A stretch of 14,429 bases of DNA from positions 1,753,104-1,767,532 of the forward strand of contig CP070672.1 in the NCBI GenBank assembly GCA_020351895.1, given 5' to 3'. The notes under the pieces were generated by a model. It saw nothing but the letters and a program-made list of their open reading frames with translations. It was not told where the DNA came from and did no database searches. Every line of letters starts with the position of its first letter. Position 1 is the first letter of the stretch. Position numbers and translations under genes: made by a program. The stretch is from Thermoplasmata archaeon. Lineage in GTDB: Archaea; Thermoplasmatota; Thermoplasmata; GCA-020350865. Positions 1 to 6,215 of this stretch are shown here, piece after piece.

Positions 1-715
1 AGGTGTCACAAGAACTGGTGCTGGGGAAAAGGGAGAAGACGGTAAGGCTGCTGGTGGGGTGGATATGTACGACCTGGTTAGAGCAGCCTTGAGGCAGAGA
101 CCTAACTATATCATGGTGGGGGAAGTTAGAGGCCAGGAAACCTATACAATGTTCCAGGCCATGGCAACAGGACACACAACATATGCAACCATGCATGCAG
201 ATTCTGTGAAGAGCATGGTTCATAGGCTTGAGAACCCCCCTATTAGCTGTCCAAGGATTCTGCTTTCTGCTCTGAATAACGTGATTATACAAAAGCATGC
301 AAGAGTGGGCTCCAGTGTTGTAAGAAGAATCATGGAAATGGTGGAGATCGTGGGTTTTGAACCTGAGACAAACGAATTGATCACGAATACGGTTTTCGAA
401 TGGGATCAGGCCACAGATTCGTTCCTATACAAGGGCCACAGCTTCCTATACGATAAAATCCAGGAAATGAAGGGATTGACATCAGATGAAATGAGGGAAG
501 AGGTTGAGAGGAGGATAGAGATCATAAATTACATGATAAGAAGACACATGACCAATTTCAGAGAAGTAGGATCTTTGGTATCCTCCTATTATAAAGAACC
601 GGAAGCAGCTTTCGAAGAAATCAAAAAAGAAATAGCCAAGATGGAACGCCTCGAAGCCCAGAGGGCTGCTGTTGCGGCAAAGAGAAAAGGTGGTAAACGT
701 GTCGCCCGAAGTTAG
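1..715 (+). CDS. Type II/IV secretion system ATPase (FlaI/GspE/VirB11 family), C-terminal part, 5' end outside window
   Basis: This is the C-terminal portion of a secretion/pilus assembly ATPase, a hexameric cytoplasmic motor that powers pilin or archaellin-type assembly through an inner-membrane FlaJ-like platform. The reading frame is open from the window edge (codons from base 2), so the GTG at 59 is internal and not a start. Visible motifs are the conserved LRQRP segment, the Walker B-like MVGEVRG and the His-box ATMHADS. It aligns residue for residue with the full ATPase at 2920-4758, from about that protein's residue 388 to its C-terminus. The Walker A half should therefore lie just upstream of the window. 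The C-terminus ends in a short Ala/Lys/Arg-rich basic tail. The 3' end overlaps the next gene by 17 nt, suggesting translational coupling. The family call is secure; the exact system (pilus, Tad-like or adhesin) is not resolved. Confidence 0.93.
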   Translation, partial: GVTRTGAGEKGEDGKAAGGVDMYDLVRAALRQRPNYIMVGEVRGQETYTMFQAMATGHTTYATMHADSVKSMVHRLENPPISCPRILLSALNNVIIQKHARVGSSVVRRIMEMVEIVGFEPETNELITNTVFEWDQATDSFLYKGHSFLYDKIQEMKGLTSDEMREEVERRIEIINYMIRRHMTNFREVGSLVSSYYKEPEAAFEEIKKEIAKMERLEAQRAAVAAKRKGGKRVARS

Positions 716-1715
716 AGATGCATTCAGTGCCTTGGAGACCTCAAAAAGAGGAATGGTAACAACCAAAAAACACGAAGAGGAATATGGGGAGGATTTTGGC
801 CCTCACCTGATAAAGCTACCCAGGGGAGCAGCGGTGGAGCAAATAAAACTCACTCCATATCAACAGTTCTGTTGGAGAACCATGGGCAACTACGTGAAAA
901 GACGGGGAAAGGCCAATCCCAAGCTTGAAGAAGATCTTCAAATGGCACATTTGAGGATCAGACCTGATGAGTACACTGCTTTGGTATTAATGTCCACGGT
1001 GCTAACGTTTATTGCTATGCTGGTGGTGGGTATATTCTTGGGTTTCTTATTCATGGTCATTGGATTGGGTATCTGGGGATATTTGATAGGAGCGATAATA
1101 ATAATTATTGCCCCTGTTGCAGTTTATTTTGGTATGATGTCCTCTCCCGGCAGCAAAGCAAAAGCCAGGGGAAAGGACATAGATAAAAGGATTTCCAGTG
1201 CAATGAGTTTCATATCTGCCATGGCATCTGCAAATGTGAATGTGGATGTAATATTTAAAGAACTGGCGAAGCAACCGATATATGGCGAGATTCAGAAAGA
1301 GGCGGAGTGGATCACTCGTGATACAGAGCTTCTTGGTCAGGATATATTATCAGCGATAAAATTGGCCTCATTGAGAACGCCCTCAGAAAAATTTCAGGAT
1401 TTCCTTCAGGGCGTGGTTACCACCTCAATCTCAGGAGGAGAGCTGAAGCCGTTTTTCCTAATCAAGGCCAAGCAATACGAGGATGAGAGAAGGCTGGACC
1501 TTCGAGCGAGAATCGAAACATTGGGTATGCTGGCCGAGAGCTTCGTCACAGTTGGAGTGGCTTTCCCTCTCTTCTTGGTGGTGATGATGTCCATAATGGC
1601 TTTGGTTGGTAGCAATCCAGACTTCATTTTGATGCTTCTTTATGTGGTTTGTTTCGGAATGATACCTGGTACCCAGGTCGGATTCATTGTGGGAATATCG
1701 GCAATGAGCGAATAG
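699..1715 (+). CDS. FlaJ/TadC-like type II secretion system F-family membrane protein (first of two)
   Basis: This is an inner-membrane platform protein that would work with the adjacent secretion ATPases in assembling type IV pilus-like filaments. The chosen start is GTG 699, giving 338 aa. An AGGTGGT ribosome-binding site at 686-692 sits about 6 nt upstream, and in-frame TTG 672 and GTG 690 fit it less well. Residues about 94-147 are a long hydrophobic pair of membrane helices. A cytoplasmic T2SSF domain at about 163-270 follows, with the helical SAMSFISAMASANVNVDVIF region and an ISGGELKPFF turn typical of the family. Two more membrane helices lie at about 281-303 and 308-334. The N-terminal roughly 90 residues are hydrophilic and probably cytoplasmic. 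The gene overlaps the upstream ATPase and ends 10 nt before the second platform gene. The family call rests on topology and motifs; no specific symbol is justified. Confidence 0.85.
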   Translation: MSPEVRDAFSALETSKRGMVTTKKHEEEYGEDFGPHLIKLPRGAAVEQIKLTPYQQFCWRTMGNYVKRRGKANPKLEEDLQMAHLRIRPDEYTALVLMSTVLTFIAMLVVGIFLGFLFMVIGLGIWGYLIGAIIIIIAPVAVYFGMMSSPGSKAKARGKDIDKRISSAMSFISAMASANVNVDVIFKELAKQPIYGEIQKEAEWITRDTELLGQDILSAIKLASLRTPSEKFQDFLQGVVTTSISGGELKPFFLIKAKQYEDERRLDLRARIETLGMLAESFVTVGVAFPLFLVVMMSIMALVGSNPDFILMLLYVVCFGMIPGTQVGFIVGISAMSE

Positions 1716-1725
1716 AGGAATTTAT

Positions 1726-2898
1726 ATGGCTCCTGAGGATAAATCTGATAAGATAAAAAAAATCAAGGCGATCAAGGAGACGAATTGGCTTGCGATTTCC
1801 GTCGGCGTAGCCATACTTATTTCAGCGCTGTTTGTTGTTCTCGCCTTTCTTGCTCAAATTGAGGTAATCGATTTTGAGGGCTCAGCAGAAGTCGTATTTG
1901 AGGTTGATGATAATGGTAATCTTGCTAATCCGGTGGGAGTGATTGATAATAACGATGTACGTGTCATGGTCATAGACGGCGAAAGGATCACATATTACAC
2001 GCTGACCGACATGTCGATTTCCGAATCACAAGCCAACGATTTTATAAATGAGGGTGGGCATGTGCTAAGAACCCTTCCTATCGACAGGGGTTACGAGCTG
2101 GGAAAACCGCCCGAAAAACCATTGCGGTTAGACGGAGATGTGGTGAATTTCATAATACTTGCCCTGATTCCTATCTTTGCCATTCCCGGTGTTTATATCA
2201 TGCGCACCGATAGGAATATAAAACAGATAGAGGACCGCCTTCCTGATTTTTTAAGAGATGTGGCTGAGGCGGGAAGATTCGGCATGACTTTGGCAGATGC
2301 CATAGTGGTAGCATCTGGAGGTAGGTACGGTAAACTGACACCAGAGATAAAAAAGATGGCGGCCCGAATCGACTGGGGCGTGCCTGCCAACGAAGCCATA
2401 AAACTTTTCTCGGATAAGGTGAAAACGCCCCTGGTAGACAGGGTTTCTGCCATAATCATGAAATCCAATGATGCCGGGGGTAACGTGGCGGATGTCCTTA
2501 CTTTGGTTGCGAATGACACCAAACAGGTTCAACTCATGGATAAGGAGCGAAAGGTTTCCATGAGCAACTATATCGCAGTTATCTACATCTCTTTCTTTGT
2601 TTTCCTGTTCACAATCATCATATTAAACATCACATTCCTTCCCCAAATGCGAGAGGCAGGAGAGGAAACGGAGGCTTTGGTGTCTGAAGAAGGGGCAGAA
2701 GGAACTGTTCAGATCATTCAGGCTCAATCCATTTCAGCAATCCAATTCACTTATCTAATCGCTTCCTTGGCACATGCAATAGGTGATGGATTGATTGCAG
2801 GCAACCTTTCTACAGGTAGGATCAAAAACGGATTAGTGCATAGCTTCATCCTGCTGGTATGCGCCTTCATGCTTCTCAGGTTTATTGAATATTTATAA
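1726..2898 (+). CDS. FlaJ/TadC-like type II secretion system F-family membrane protein (second of two) with extracytoplasmic domain
   Basis: This is a second platform protein, 390 aa, clearly different from its upstream neighbour. ATG 1726 has a GAGG motif at 1715-1718. After a basic N-terminus there is a membrane helix at about 20-43. A roughly 90-residue acidic, beta-rich segment (about 45-135) should lie outside the membrane, and a second helix follows at about 137-158. The T2SSF domain spans about 169-267 and includes LPDFLRDVAEAGRFGMTLADA and the SNDAGGNVADVL motif. Three hydrophobic segments follow at about 281-305, 338-357 and 369-389. An acidic loop (EEGAEG region) lies between helices 3 and 4. 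Two FlaJ/TadC-type proteins side by side are typical of Tad-like systems (TadB/TadC pairs), which suggests this pair may form a hetero-oligomeric platform. That pairing is inferred. Confidence 0.86.
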   Translation: MAPEDKSDKIKKIKAIKETNWLAISVGVAILISALFVVLAFLAQIEVIDFEGSAEVVFEVDDNGNLANPVGVIDNNDVRVMVIDGERITYYTLTDMSISESQANDFINEGGHVLRTLPIDRGYELGKPPEKPLRLDGDVVNFIILALIPIFAIPGVYIMRTDRNIKQIEDRLPDFLRDVAEAGRFGMTLADAIVVASGGRYGKLTPEIKKMAARIDWGVPANEAIKLFSDKVKTPLVDRVSAIIMKSNDAGGNVADVLTLVANDTKQVQLMDKERKVSMSNYIAVIYISFFVFLFTIIILNITFLPQMREAGEETEALVSEEGAEGTVQIIQAQSISAIQFTYLIASLAHAIGDGLIAGNLSTGRIKNGLVHSFILLVCAFMLLRFIEYL

Positions 2899-2919
2899 TT
2901 AAATCAGAGGTCGATTCAA

Positions 2920-4758
2920 ATGGCAGCCGAAGCTTCGGTTAAAACGAAAGCTATGAAGGAAATAGATGATCAGATAGAGGCTATCGAAGATAGGAAAGCG
3001 GTCATTGAGGAAGAGAAGGCCAGATTGGACAGGGAAGAGAGAGAGCTCGAAGAGATGGAAGAAGAGCTCTCTAAGGCAAAGAAATTCTTCAAGAAGGTGA
3101 AGTTGGGATATCGTACTTTCTTTATAAGGAAGAGCAGTGTTCCTCGAAAGATAAAGGCCACCAAAGGTGAGTTAGGAGGATTGAAGGGTGAGGCAGCCAA
3201 GAGAATCACACCTGTGCCAAAGATCGTTGAGAAGCATGTTGATGAGATAGAGATCGACTCTGTTGAGGAACCTTATTCATATGTTCGCATTAAATACGAT
3301 AATCAAACTGACGAGTACCTTTACGAAGTTATCGAACCACCCCTCTCAAAAGATGAGGAGAACGTATTGGAACTTCTCAAGGAGGGTTTAATAGGCACTG
3401 TGGAATTAATTCCAGATAGAACTCCACAGGTTTCGGAACGATATTTGAGGAAAACCATGGATGGTTTGCTCCATGGTATGGATTTAAGGTTGAATCCAAT
3501 TTCCAAGGAGAGGGTTTTCTATTATATAAAAAGGGATTTCCTTGGATATGGTCCAATACAACCCATGATGATCGAGTATCAGGTTGAGGACATTTCTTGC
3601 GATGGTGTGGGTGTACCTATCTTCATTTATCATAGAAAGTACGGTTCAATAAGATCCAATATCAAGTTCAAAAACGCCAAGGAGCTGGATGGTTTTGTGG
3701 TTTGGATGGCTCAAAAATGCGGTAAGCACATAAGTGTGGCAAGCCCCATGTTGGATGCAACCGTGCCAGATGGCTCCAGATTGCAGGAAACCCTCAGCAC
3801 ACATGTCACGAAAAAAGGCTCCTCCTTTACAATAAGGAGATTCCGAGAGAATCCCTTTACCTTCGTAGATTTAATAAAATTCAAGACCATGTCAACAGAG
3901 ATGGTGGTCTATCTTTGGCTTGCCATCGAACACGGTCAATCCATGCTTATCTGTGGAGGAACAGCAAGCGGGAAGACCACTACATTGAATGCAATACTGT
4001 TGTTCATACCTCCTCAGATGAAGATCGTAACCATCGAGGATACAAGAGAATTGAACCTTCCCCATGAGAACTGGGTACCTACATTGACAAGAAGTGGATT
4101 TGGTGCAAAGAGCCCCATAACCGGCAAGGCTCCAGGGGAAATCGACATGTTCGATTTGCTGACAATGGGACTTAGACAGAGGCCTCAGTATTTGATGGTG
4201 GGTGAGGTGAGAGGTTCCGAGGCATATACTGTCTTTCAGGCCATGGCAACAGGTAAGGCGTCATACACCACATTTCATGCCGAGTCAACCCAGGCAATGG
4301 TGCACAGGATGGAGAATCCACCCATCAATCTGCCAAGGGCATTGATTACGGCCTTGGATATCGTTTTGTTACAGGCTCAGGTAAAGGTTGGCACAAAGAT
4401 GACGAGAAGAGTGAAGGGTCTAACAGAGATCGTTGGCCTTGATCCTGAAACCAATGAATTGATTACCAACACAGCCTACTCATGGAATCCTGCAGATGAC
4501 ACTTTCAACTACAGCGGTCACAGCTACATATATGAGAAGGTCATGGCCCAAAAGAACTGGTCGCTCAGGGAAGTGGAAAGAGAGGTCAAGCGCAGAATCG
4601 ACCTAATCGCGTACATGCGAAACATAGGAGTGAGCAATTACCTGGATGTTTCAAGGATTATTTCAGCGTACTATAAGGACCCTGAAAAGGTCATTAAGAA
4701 GGCCAGGGAGCACATATCGAAGGAAGGTACCACGGCGACAAGACCAAGAGGCAGGTAG
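2920..4758 (+). CDS. Type II/IV secretion system ATPase (FlaI/GspE/VirB11 family), full length, with N-terminal coiled coil
   Basis: This 612-aa assembly ATPase is the complete paralogue of the truncated gene at the start of the window. ATG 2920 is preceded by AGAGGTCG at 2906-2913. Residues about 12-60 are a highly charged heptad-like coiled coil rich in Glu/Lys. The N-terminal domain follows at about 95-300. The motor domain has Walker A GGTASGKTT at residues 346-354, an Asp-box region IVTIEDTRELN just after it, Walker B-like LMVGEVRG at 425-432 and His-box TTFHAES at 450-456. All are intact, so an active ATPase is expected. The C-terminus is basic. It would energise the FlaJ/TadC-like platforms encoded immediately upstream. 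The gene closes the operon, with T-rich tracts 30-80 nt downstream. The substrate filament is not encoded in the window. Confidence 0.94.
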   Translation: MAAEASVKTKAMKEIDDQIEAIEDRKAVIEEEKARLDREERELEEMEEELSKAKKFFKKVKLGYRTFFIRKSSVPRKIKATKGELGGLKGEAAKRITPVPKIVEKHVDEIEIDSVEEPYSYVRIKYDNQTDEYLYEVIEPPLSKDEENVLELLKEGLIGTVELIPDRTPQVSERYLRKTMDGLLHGMDLRLNPISKERVFYYIKRDFLGYGPIQPMMIEYQVEDISCDGVGVPIFIYHRKYGSIRSNIKFKNAKELDGFVVWMAQKCGKHISVASPMLDATVPDGSRLQETLSTHVTKKGSSFTIRRFRENPFTFVDLIKFKTMSTEMVVYLWLAIEHGQSMLICGGTASGKTTTLNAILLFIPPQMKIVTIEDTRELNLPHENWVPTLTRSGFGAKSPITGKAPGEIDMFDLLTMGLRQRPQYLMVGEVRGSEAYTVFQAMATGKASYTTFHAESTQAMVHRMENPPINLPRALITALDIVLLQAQVKVGTKMTRRVKGLTEIVGLDPETNELITNTAYSWNPADDTFNYSGHSYIYEKVMAQKNWSLREVEREVKRRIDLIAYMRNIGVSNYLDVSRIISAYYKDPEKVIKKAREHISKEGTTATRPRGR

Positions 4759-4783
4759 TTAAGATACTCTATCGTTTTCTGGA

Positions 4784-4837
4784 TTCCTTCCCCTTTTTCT
4801 ATTATCCTCTTTTCGTCCAACTATAGATTTCTTTTTT
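4784..4837 (+). terminator. T-rich termination region after the secretion operon
   Basis: Pyrimidine- and T-rich tracts, including T5 at 4794-4798 and T6 at 4832-4837, begin about 30 nt after the ATPase stop codon. Archaeal RNA polymerase terminates at runs of U without needing a hairpin, so this is the likely end of the + strand operon. The call is based on composition only. Confidence 0.45.
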
Positions 4838-4846
4838 ACATTAAGA

Positions 4847-4919
4847 ATGGGCCGCCGAGTCTTTAGGTTTAAGACATAATTGTATCACAAGCATAACCTG
4901 AAGGCCAAGACGGCCCCAC
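4847..4919 (-). repeat. tRNA-Pro acceptor-stem-like structured element, unit 1
   Basis: Read on the minus strand, this roughly 70-nt segment begins with the seven bases GGGGCCG of tRNA-Pro's 5' acceptor strand and ends with CTCGGCGGCCCA, close to tRNA-Pro's 3' end. The ends pair (GGGCCG with CGGCCC). Inside are further pairing arms: GTCTT with AAGAC, and AGGTT with AACCT. No D-arm, anticodon arm or TTC-containing T-loop can be drawn, so it is not a functional tRNA. It shares a 17-bp identical core (4869-4885) and flanking similarity with unit 2. It may be a tRNA-derived pseudogene, a structured RNA or an integration scar. Confidence 0.55.
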
Positions 4920-4943
4920 GAATGCCAATAGAATAATATTAAA

Positions 4944-5062
4944 GTGGAGCCGCCGAACCCTGAGGATTAAGACATAATTGTATTCCAATTATAACCGAGG
5001 GGCGTAATGGACAAATGAATTAGACCTATAATAAATTTAAATTTGTCCACGGGCGGCCCCAC
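4944..5062 (-). repeat. tRNA-Pro acceptor-stem-like structured element, unit 2
   Basis: This 119-nt element has terminal inverted repeats GTGGAGCCGCC (4944-4954) and GGCGGCCCCAC (5052-5062). The single mismatch is an A·C on the plus strand but a G·U wobble on the minus strand, hinting that the minus-strand RNA is the one under selection. Inside are a perfect 9-bp stem TGGACAAAT/ATTTGTCCA (5008-5016 with 5041-5049) and a perfect 7-bp hairpin ATAATTG/CAATTAT (4974-4980 with 4986-4992). The 17-bp core TTAAGACATAATTGTAT at 4967-4983 is identical to that of unit 1. The minus-strand ends copy tRNA-Pro acceptor sequence (5' GGGGCCG, 3' TTCGGCGGCTCCA), but no tRNA cloverleaf forms. Confidence 0.55.
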
Positions 5063-5074
5063 GGTTGTTAGCAT

Positions 5075-5080
5075 AAAAAA
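5075..5080 (-). terminator. U6 run downstream of tRNA-Pro
   Basis: On the minus strand, six consecutive Ts follow the tRNA-Pro discriminator base after a 6-nt spacer. This is a typical archaeal oligo-U termination signal for a tRNA transcript. If efficient, it would keep the two tRNA-Pro-like elements downstream out of most tRNA-Pro transcripts. Confidence 0.45.
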
Positions 5081-5086
5081 TCAAAG

Positions 5087-5216
5087 TGGGGCCGCCGAGA
5101 TTTGAACTCGGGTATCCAGCATTTCGTATCATTTTCGAAACCGAGCTTTTACATGGGAGCTCGGTACTCAACGAAACCCCAAGCTGAGAGGATTGTCCAA
5201 GCTACCCTACGGCCCC
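5087..5216 (-). tRNA. tRNA-Pro(GGG) with a 55-nt intron
   Basis: The acceptor stem GGGGCCG (5216-5210) pairs perfectly with CGGCCCC (5094-5088), and the discriminator is A at 5087. No CCA is encoded. The D-arm begins AGGGTAGCTTGG. The T-arm CCGAG-TTCAAAT-CTCGG spans 5111-5095 with five perfect pairs. The anticodon stem TCAGC (5187-5183) pairs with GCTGG (5120-5116) once an intron is removed, giving anticodon GGG at 5180-5178 behind U33. The alternative register, stem CTCAG with anticodon TGG, leaves the 3' half of the stem unpaired. Either reading is proline. The mature length is 75 nt, and archaeal tRNA-Pro commonly shows the same GGGTAGC and TCCT elements. A + strand ORF overlapping it (5102-5311) is a shadow. 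Confidence 0.88.
5122..5176 (-). other. tRNA-Pro intron at position 37/38
   Basis: Removing these 55 nt restores the anticodon arm. The 3' junction fits a three-base bulge AA|T directly next to the anticodon stem, and the 5' junction fits GG|T. The central helix (TTGG with ACGA) has three pairs and one G·A mismatch, a relaxed bulge-helix-bulge. The intron carries its own perfect 8-bp hairpin, ACCGAGCT with AGCTCGGT, around a 10-nt loop. Confidence 0.7.
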
Positions 5217-5249
5217 TTTTGTTCAATGGGACAAGGAATGGAATGAGGG

Positions 5250-5257
5250 TTTATACT
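5250..5257 (-). promoter_or_regulatory. Putative TATA box of tRNA-Pro
   Basis: On the minus strand AGTATAAA lies 34-41 nt upstream of the tRNA-Pro 5' end. A start about 26 nt downstream would give a leader of roughly 11 nt to be removed by RNase P. The call is based on motif and spacing only. Confidence 0.42.
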
Positions 5258-5524
5258 TTTTTGGTTGGGGAAAATAGGCTGATAATAAACCAAATTAGCG
5301 ATGAACCATAAAAGGCAAAGGGAGAATAAAAACATTAAAAAAAGATTTCTCATAAATAAAGAATAAAAATGCCAGATTCTGAAAAAAGTGGGGGGCCCTA
5401 ACTTACGGTGGTTTATAAACTTTTTGTAGAAATTACTTTTATTAGACTTATCTTTATTAAAATTAAATTTATTTAAGTCTAAAAAACGATAAAATTGATA
5501 TAATGCAACAACAAGACCAATAAG

Positions 5525-5538
5525 TTTAAATATTTAAA
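5525..5538 (+). promoter_or_regulatory. Putative TATA box of tRNA-Lys
   Basis: The A/T palindrome TTTAAATATTTAAA lies about 50 nt before the tRNA-Lys 5' end, which would give a leader of about 25 nt. The surroundings are very A/T-rich, so the exact box is uncertain. Confidence 0.35.
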
Positions 5539-5600
5539 AATTACTTAAGGTGAGCTATCTTAGGTACTATAGAAATATTGGGCCCGTAGCTCAGCTAGGT

Positions 5601-5659
5601 AGAATATTATCGAGAAATGGGAAAATGGAAAAGTGTAAACCATGAATATGTTCCTAGAA
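5601..5659 (+). other. tRNA-Lys intron 1 (D-loop, before base 21)
   Basis: This 59-nt intron fits a bulge-helix-bulge. The central helix is CTAG (5595-5598) with CTAG (5654-5657). The 5' bulge is GT|A and the 3' bulge AA|A, each cut after its second base. The inner helix is GAATAT (5602-5607) with ATGTTC (5648-5653), six pairs including one G·U. Because of the repeated AGA, cuts one to three bases along give the same spliced sequence; this register fits the structure best. Confidence 0.8.
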
Positions 5660-5676
5660 AGAGCATCTGGCTTTTA

Positions 5677-5743
5677 CCCGATTGAACCCGGCGGCAAAAA
5701 GAATGTTCAGAGAATATGCTGAAACTGGATTCGACGGTAGGAA
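5677..5743 (+). other. tRNA-Lys intron 2 (anticodon loop, position 37/38)
   Basis: This 67-nt intron sits at the canonical archaeal position. The 3' bulge AA|A (5742-5744) adjoins the anticodon stem, and the 5' bulge is TA|C (5675-5677). The central helix CTTT with TAGG has three pairs (one G·U) and one T·T mismatch, followed by CCG/CGG pairing inside the intron. It is a relaxed bulge-helix-bulge, like the tRNA-Pro intron. Confidence 0.8.
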
Positions 5744-5765
5744 ACCAGGTGGTCGGGGGTTCGAA

Positions 5766-5795
5766 AAGCGGCGCAGATATGCGCAATCTCGAAAA
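5766..5795 (+). other. tRNA-Lys intron 3 (T-loop, position 59/60)
   Basis: This 30-nt intron has a textbook bulge-helix-bulge. The central helix is TTCG (5760-5763) with CGAA (5790-5793), the 5' bulge AA|A, and the 3' bulge AA|T. The outer helix is the T-stem itself. The intron folds into a GCGCA/TGCGC hairpin (5771-5775 with 5780-5784). Removal restores loop TTCGAAT. Confidence 0.85.
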
Positions 5796-5903
5796 TCCCC
5801 TCGGGCCCGCTGCCTATAACCGTCTATAAAAAATAGAAAAATAGGAATCTTTCAGGATGTTAAAAGGTAGGAAAATAAGTTTTGAATGAAGGATAAGACA
5901 ATA

Positions 5904-5915
5904 GGATAAATATAC
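5904..5915 (+). promoter_or_regulatory. Putative TATA box of the RNA polymerase operon
   Basis: GGATAAATATAC lies about 40-50 nt before the rpoH start. With archaeal spacing, transcription would begin near 5937, leaving a short leader that just contains the GGGGGT ribosome-binding site. The call is motif based. Confidence 0.45.
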
Positions 5916-5954
5916 GTGGGCAAATAGGATGTTAGAATTTAAGGGGGTATGCTG

Positions 5955-6215
5955 ATGGTGGATGTAAATGTGATGTTACATGAATTGGTACCCGAACACA
6001 CACTGCTTTCTGAGAAGGAGGCTGATGTGGTTCTAAAGGAATTGAGGATTAATGCGGATCAGCTTCCTAAAATAAGAAAGGATGATCCCGTTCTCAAGAT
6101 ATTGGAAATGGTGGAAGGTCCAATCGAGGAGGGACGGATCGTAAAAATCACAAGAAATAGTGAATCCGCAGGAATTAGTGTTGTATATAGAATGGTTGTA
6201 GAGAGGGTGAAATAA
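5955..6215 (+). CDS. rpoH: DNA-directed RNA polymerase subunit H (Rpo5/RPB5 C-terminal homologue)
   Basis: This small RNA polymerase subunit, 86 aa from this start, matches the C-terminal assembly domain of eukaryotic RPB5. It sits at the downstream DNA jaw next to A''. The LHELVPEHTLLSEKEADVVLKEL segment and the PVLKILEMVEGPIEEGRIVKITR segment are the family signatures. I chose ATG 5955, not ATG 5949, because the GGGGGT ribosome-binding site at 5943-5948 directly abuts 5949 but leaves 6 nt before 5955. The TAA stop is followed with no gap by the rpoB ATG. The length is usual for archaeal Rpo5. It is the first gene of the polymerase operon. Confidence 0.95.
   Translation: MVDVNVMLHELVPEHTLLSEKEADVVLKELRINADQLPKIRKDDPVLKILEMVEGPIEEGRIVKITRNSESAGISVVYRMVVERVK

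Larger units (their letters stand above)
5221..5579. other. A/T-rich intergenic region between divergent tRNA-Pro and tRNA-Lys
   Basis: No protein gene is supported here; the only longer reading frame runs in from antisense of tRNA-Pro. The region contains promoter-like boxes for both tRNAs, a strong TTTATAAA box at 5412-5419, and a 9-bp inverted repeat TTAGACTTA/TAAGTCTAA (5442-5450 with 5474-5482, 23-nt loop). A GTGGGGGGCCC at 5388-5398 weakly resembles the left end of the tRNA-Pro-like elements. From about 5400 to 5560 the DNA is very A/T-rich. Confidence 0.6.
5580..5809 (+). tRNA. tRNA-Lys(TTT) interrupted by three introns
   Basis: The four exons are 5580-5600, 5660-5676, 5744-5765 and 5796-5809, together 74 nt. 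They make a complete cloverleaf. The acceptor GGGCCCG pairs with CGGGCCC (5802-5808), with discriminator G at 5809 and no encoded CCA. The D-stem GCTC/GAGC forms only after intron 1 is removed. The anticodon stem TCTGG (5666-5670) pairs with CCAGG (5745-5749), with anticodon TTT at 5673-5675. The T-stem GGGGG (5755-5759) pairs with CCCCT (5797-5801) around loop TTCGAAT, formed only after intron 3 is removed. The spliced product matches the usual archaeal tRNA-Lys pattern, so the gene is very likely functional although about two thirds of it is intron. Standard tRNA finders expecting a single anticodon intron may miss it. Confidence 0.93.

Noticed and set aside
4867..4985. CRISPR-like array
   Set aside because: There are only two copies of the 17-bp repeat, with structured arms around them and no regular unique spacers or Cas genes.
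5102..5311. 69-codon + strand ORF over the tRNA-Pro region
   Set aside because: Its first half is the antisense of tRNA-Pro and its intron; the rest has no ribosome-binding site or recognisable protein features.
5383..5403. Possible further tRNA-Pro-like element end (GTGGGGGGCCC)
   Set aside because: Only about 10 bases match and no pairing partner or core repeat is nearby.
5677..5743. Box C/D guide RNA inside tRNA-Lys intron 2
   Set aside because: A CTGA is present but no good RTGATGA C box at suitable spacing; not supported.
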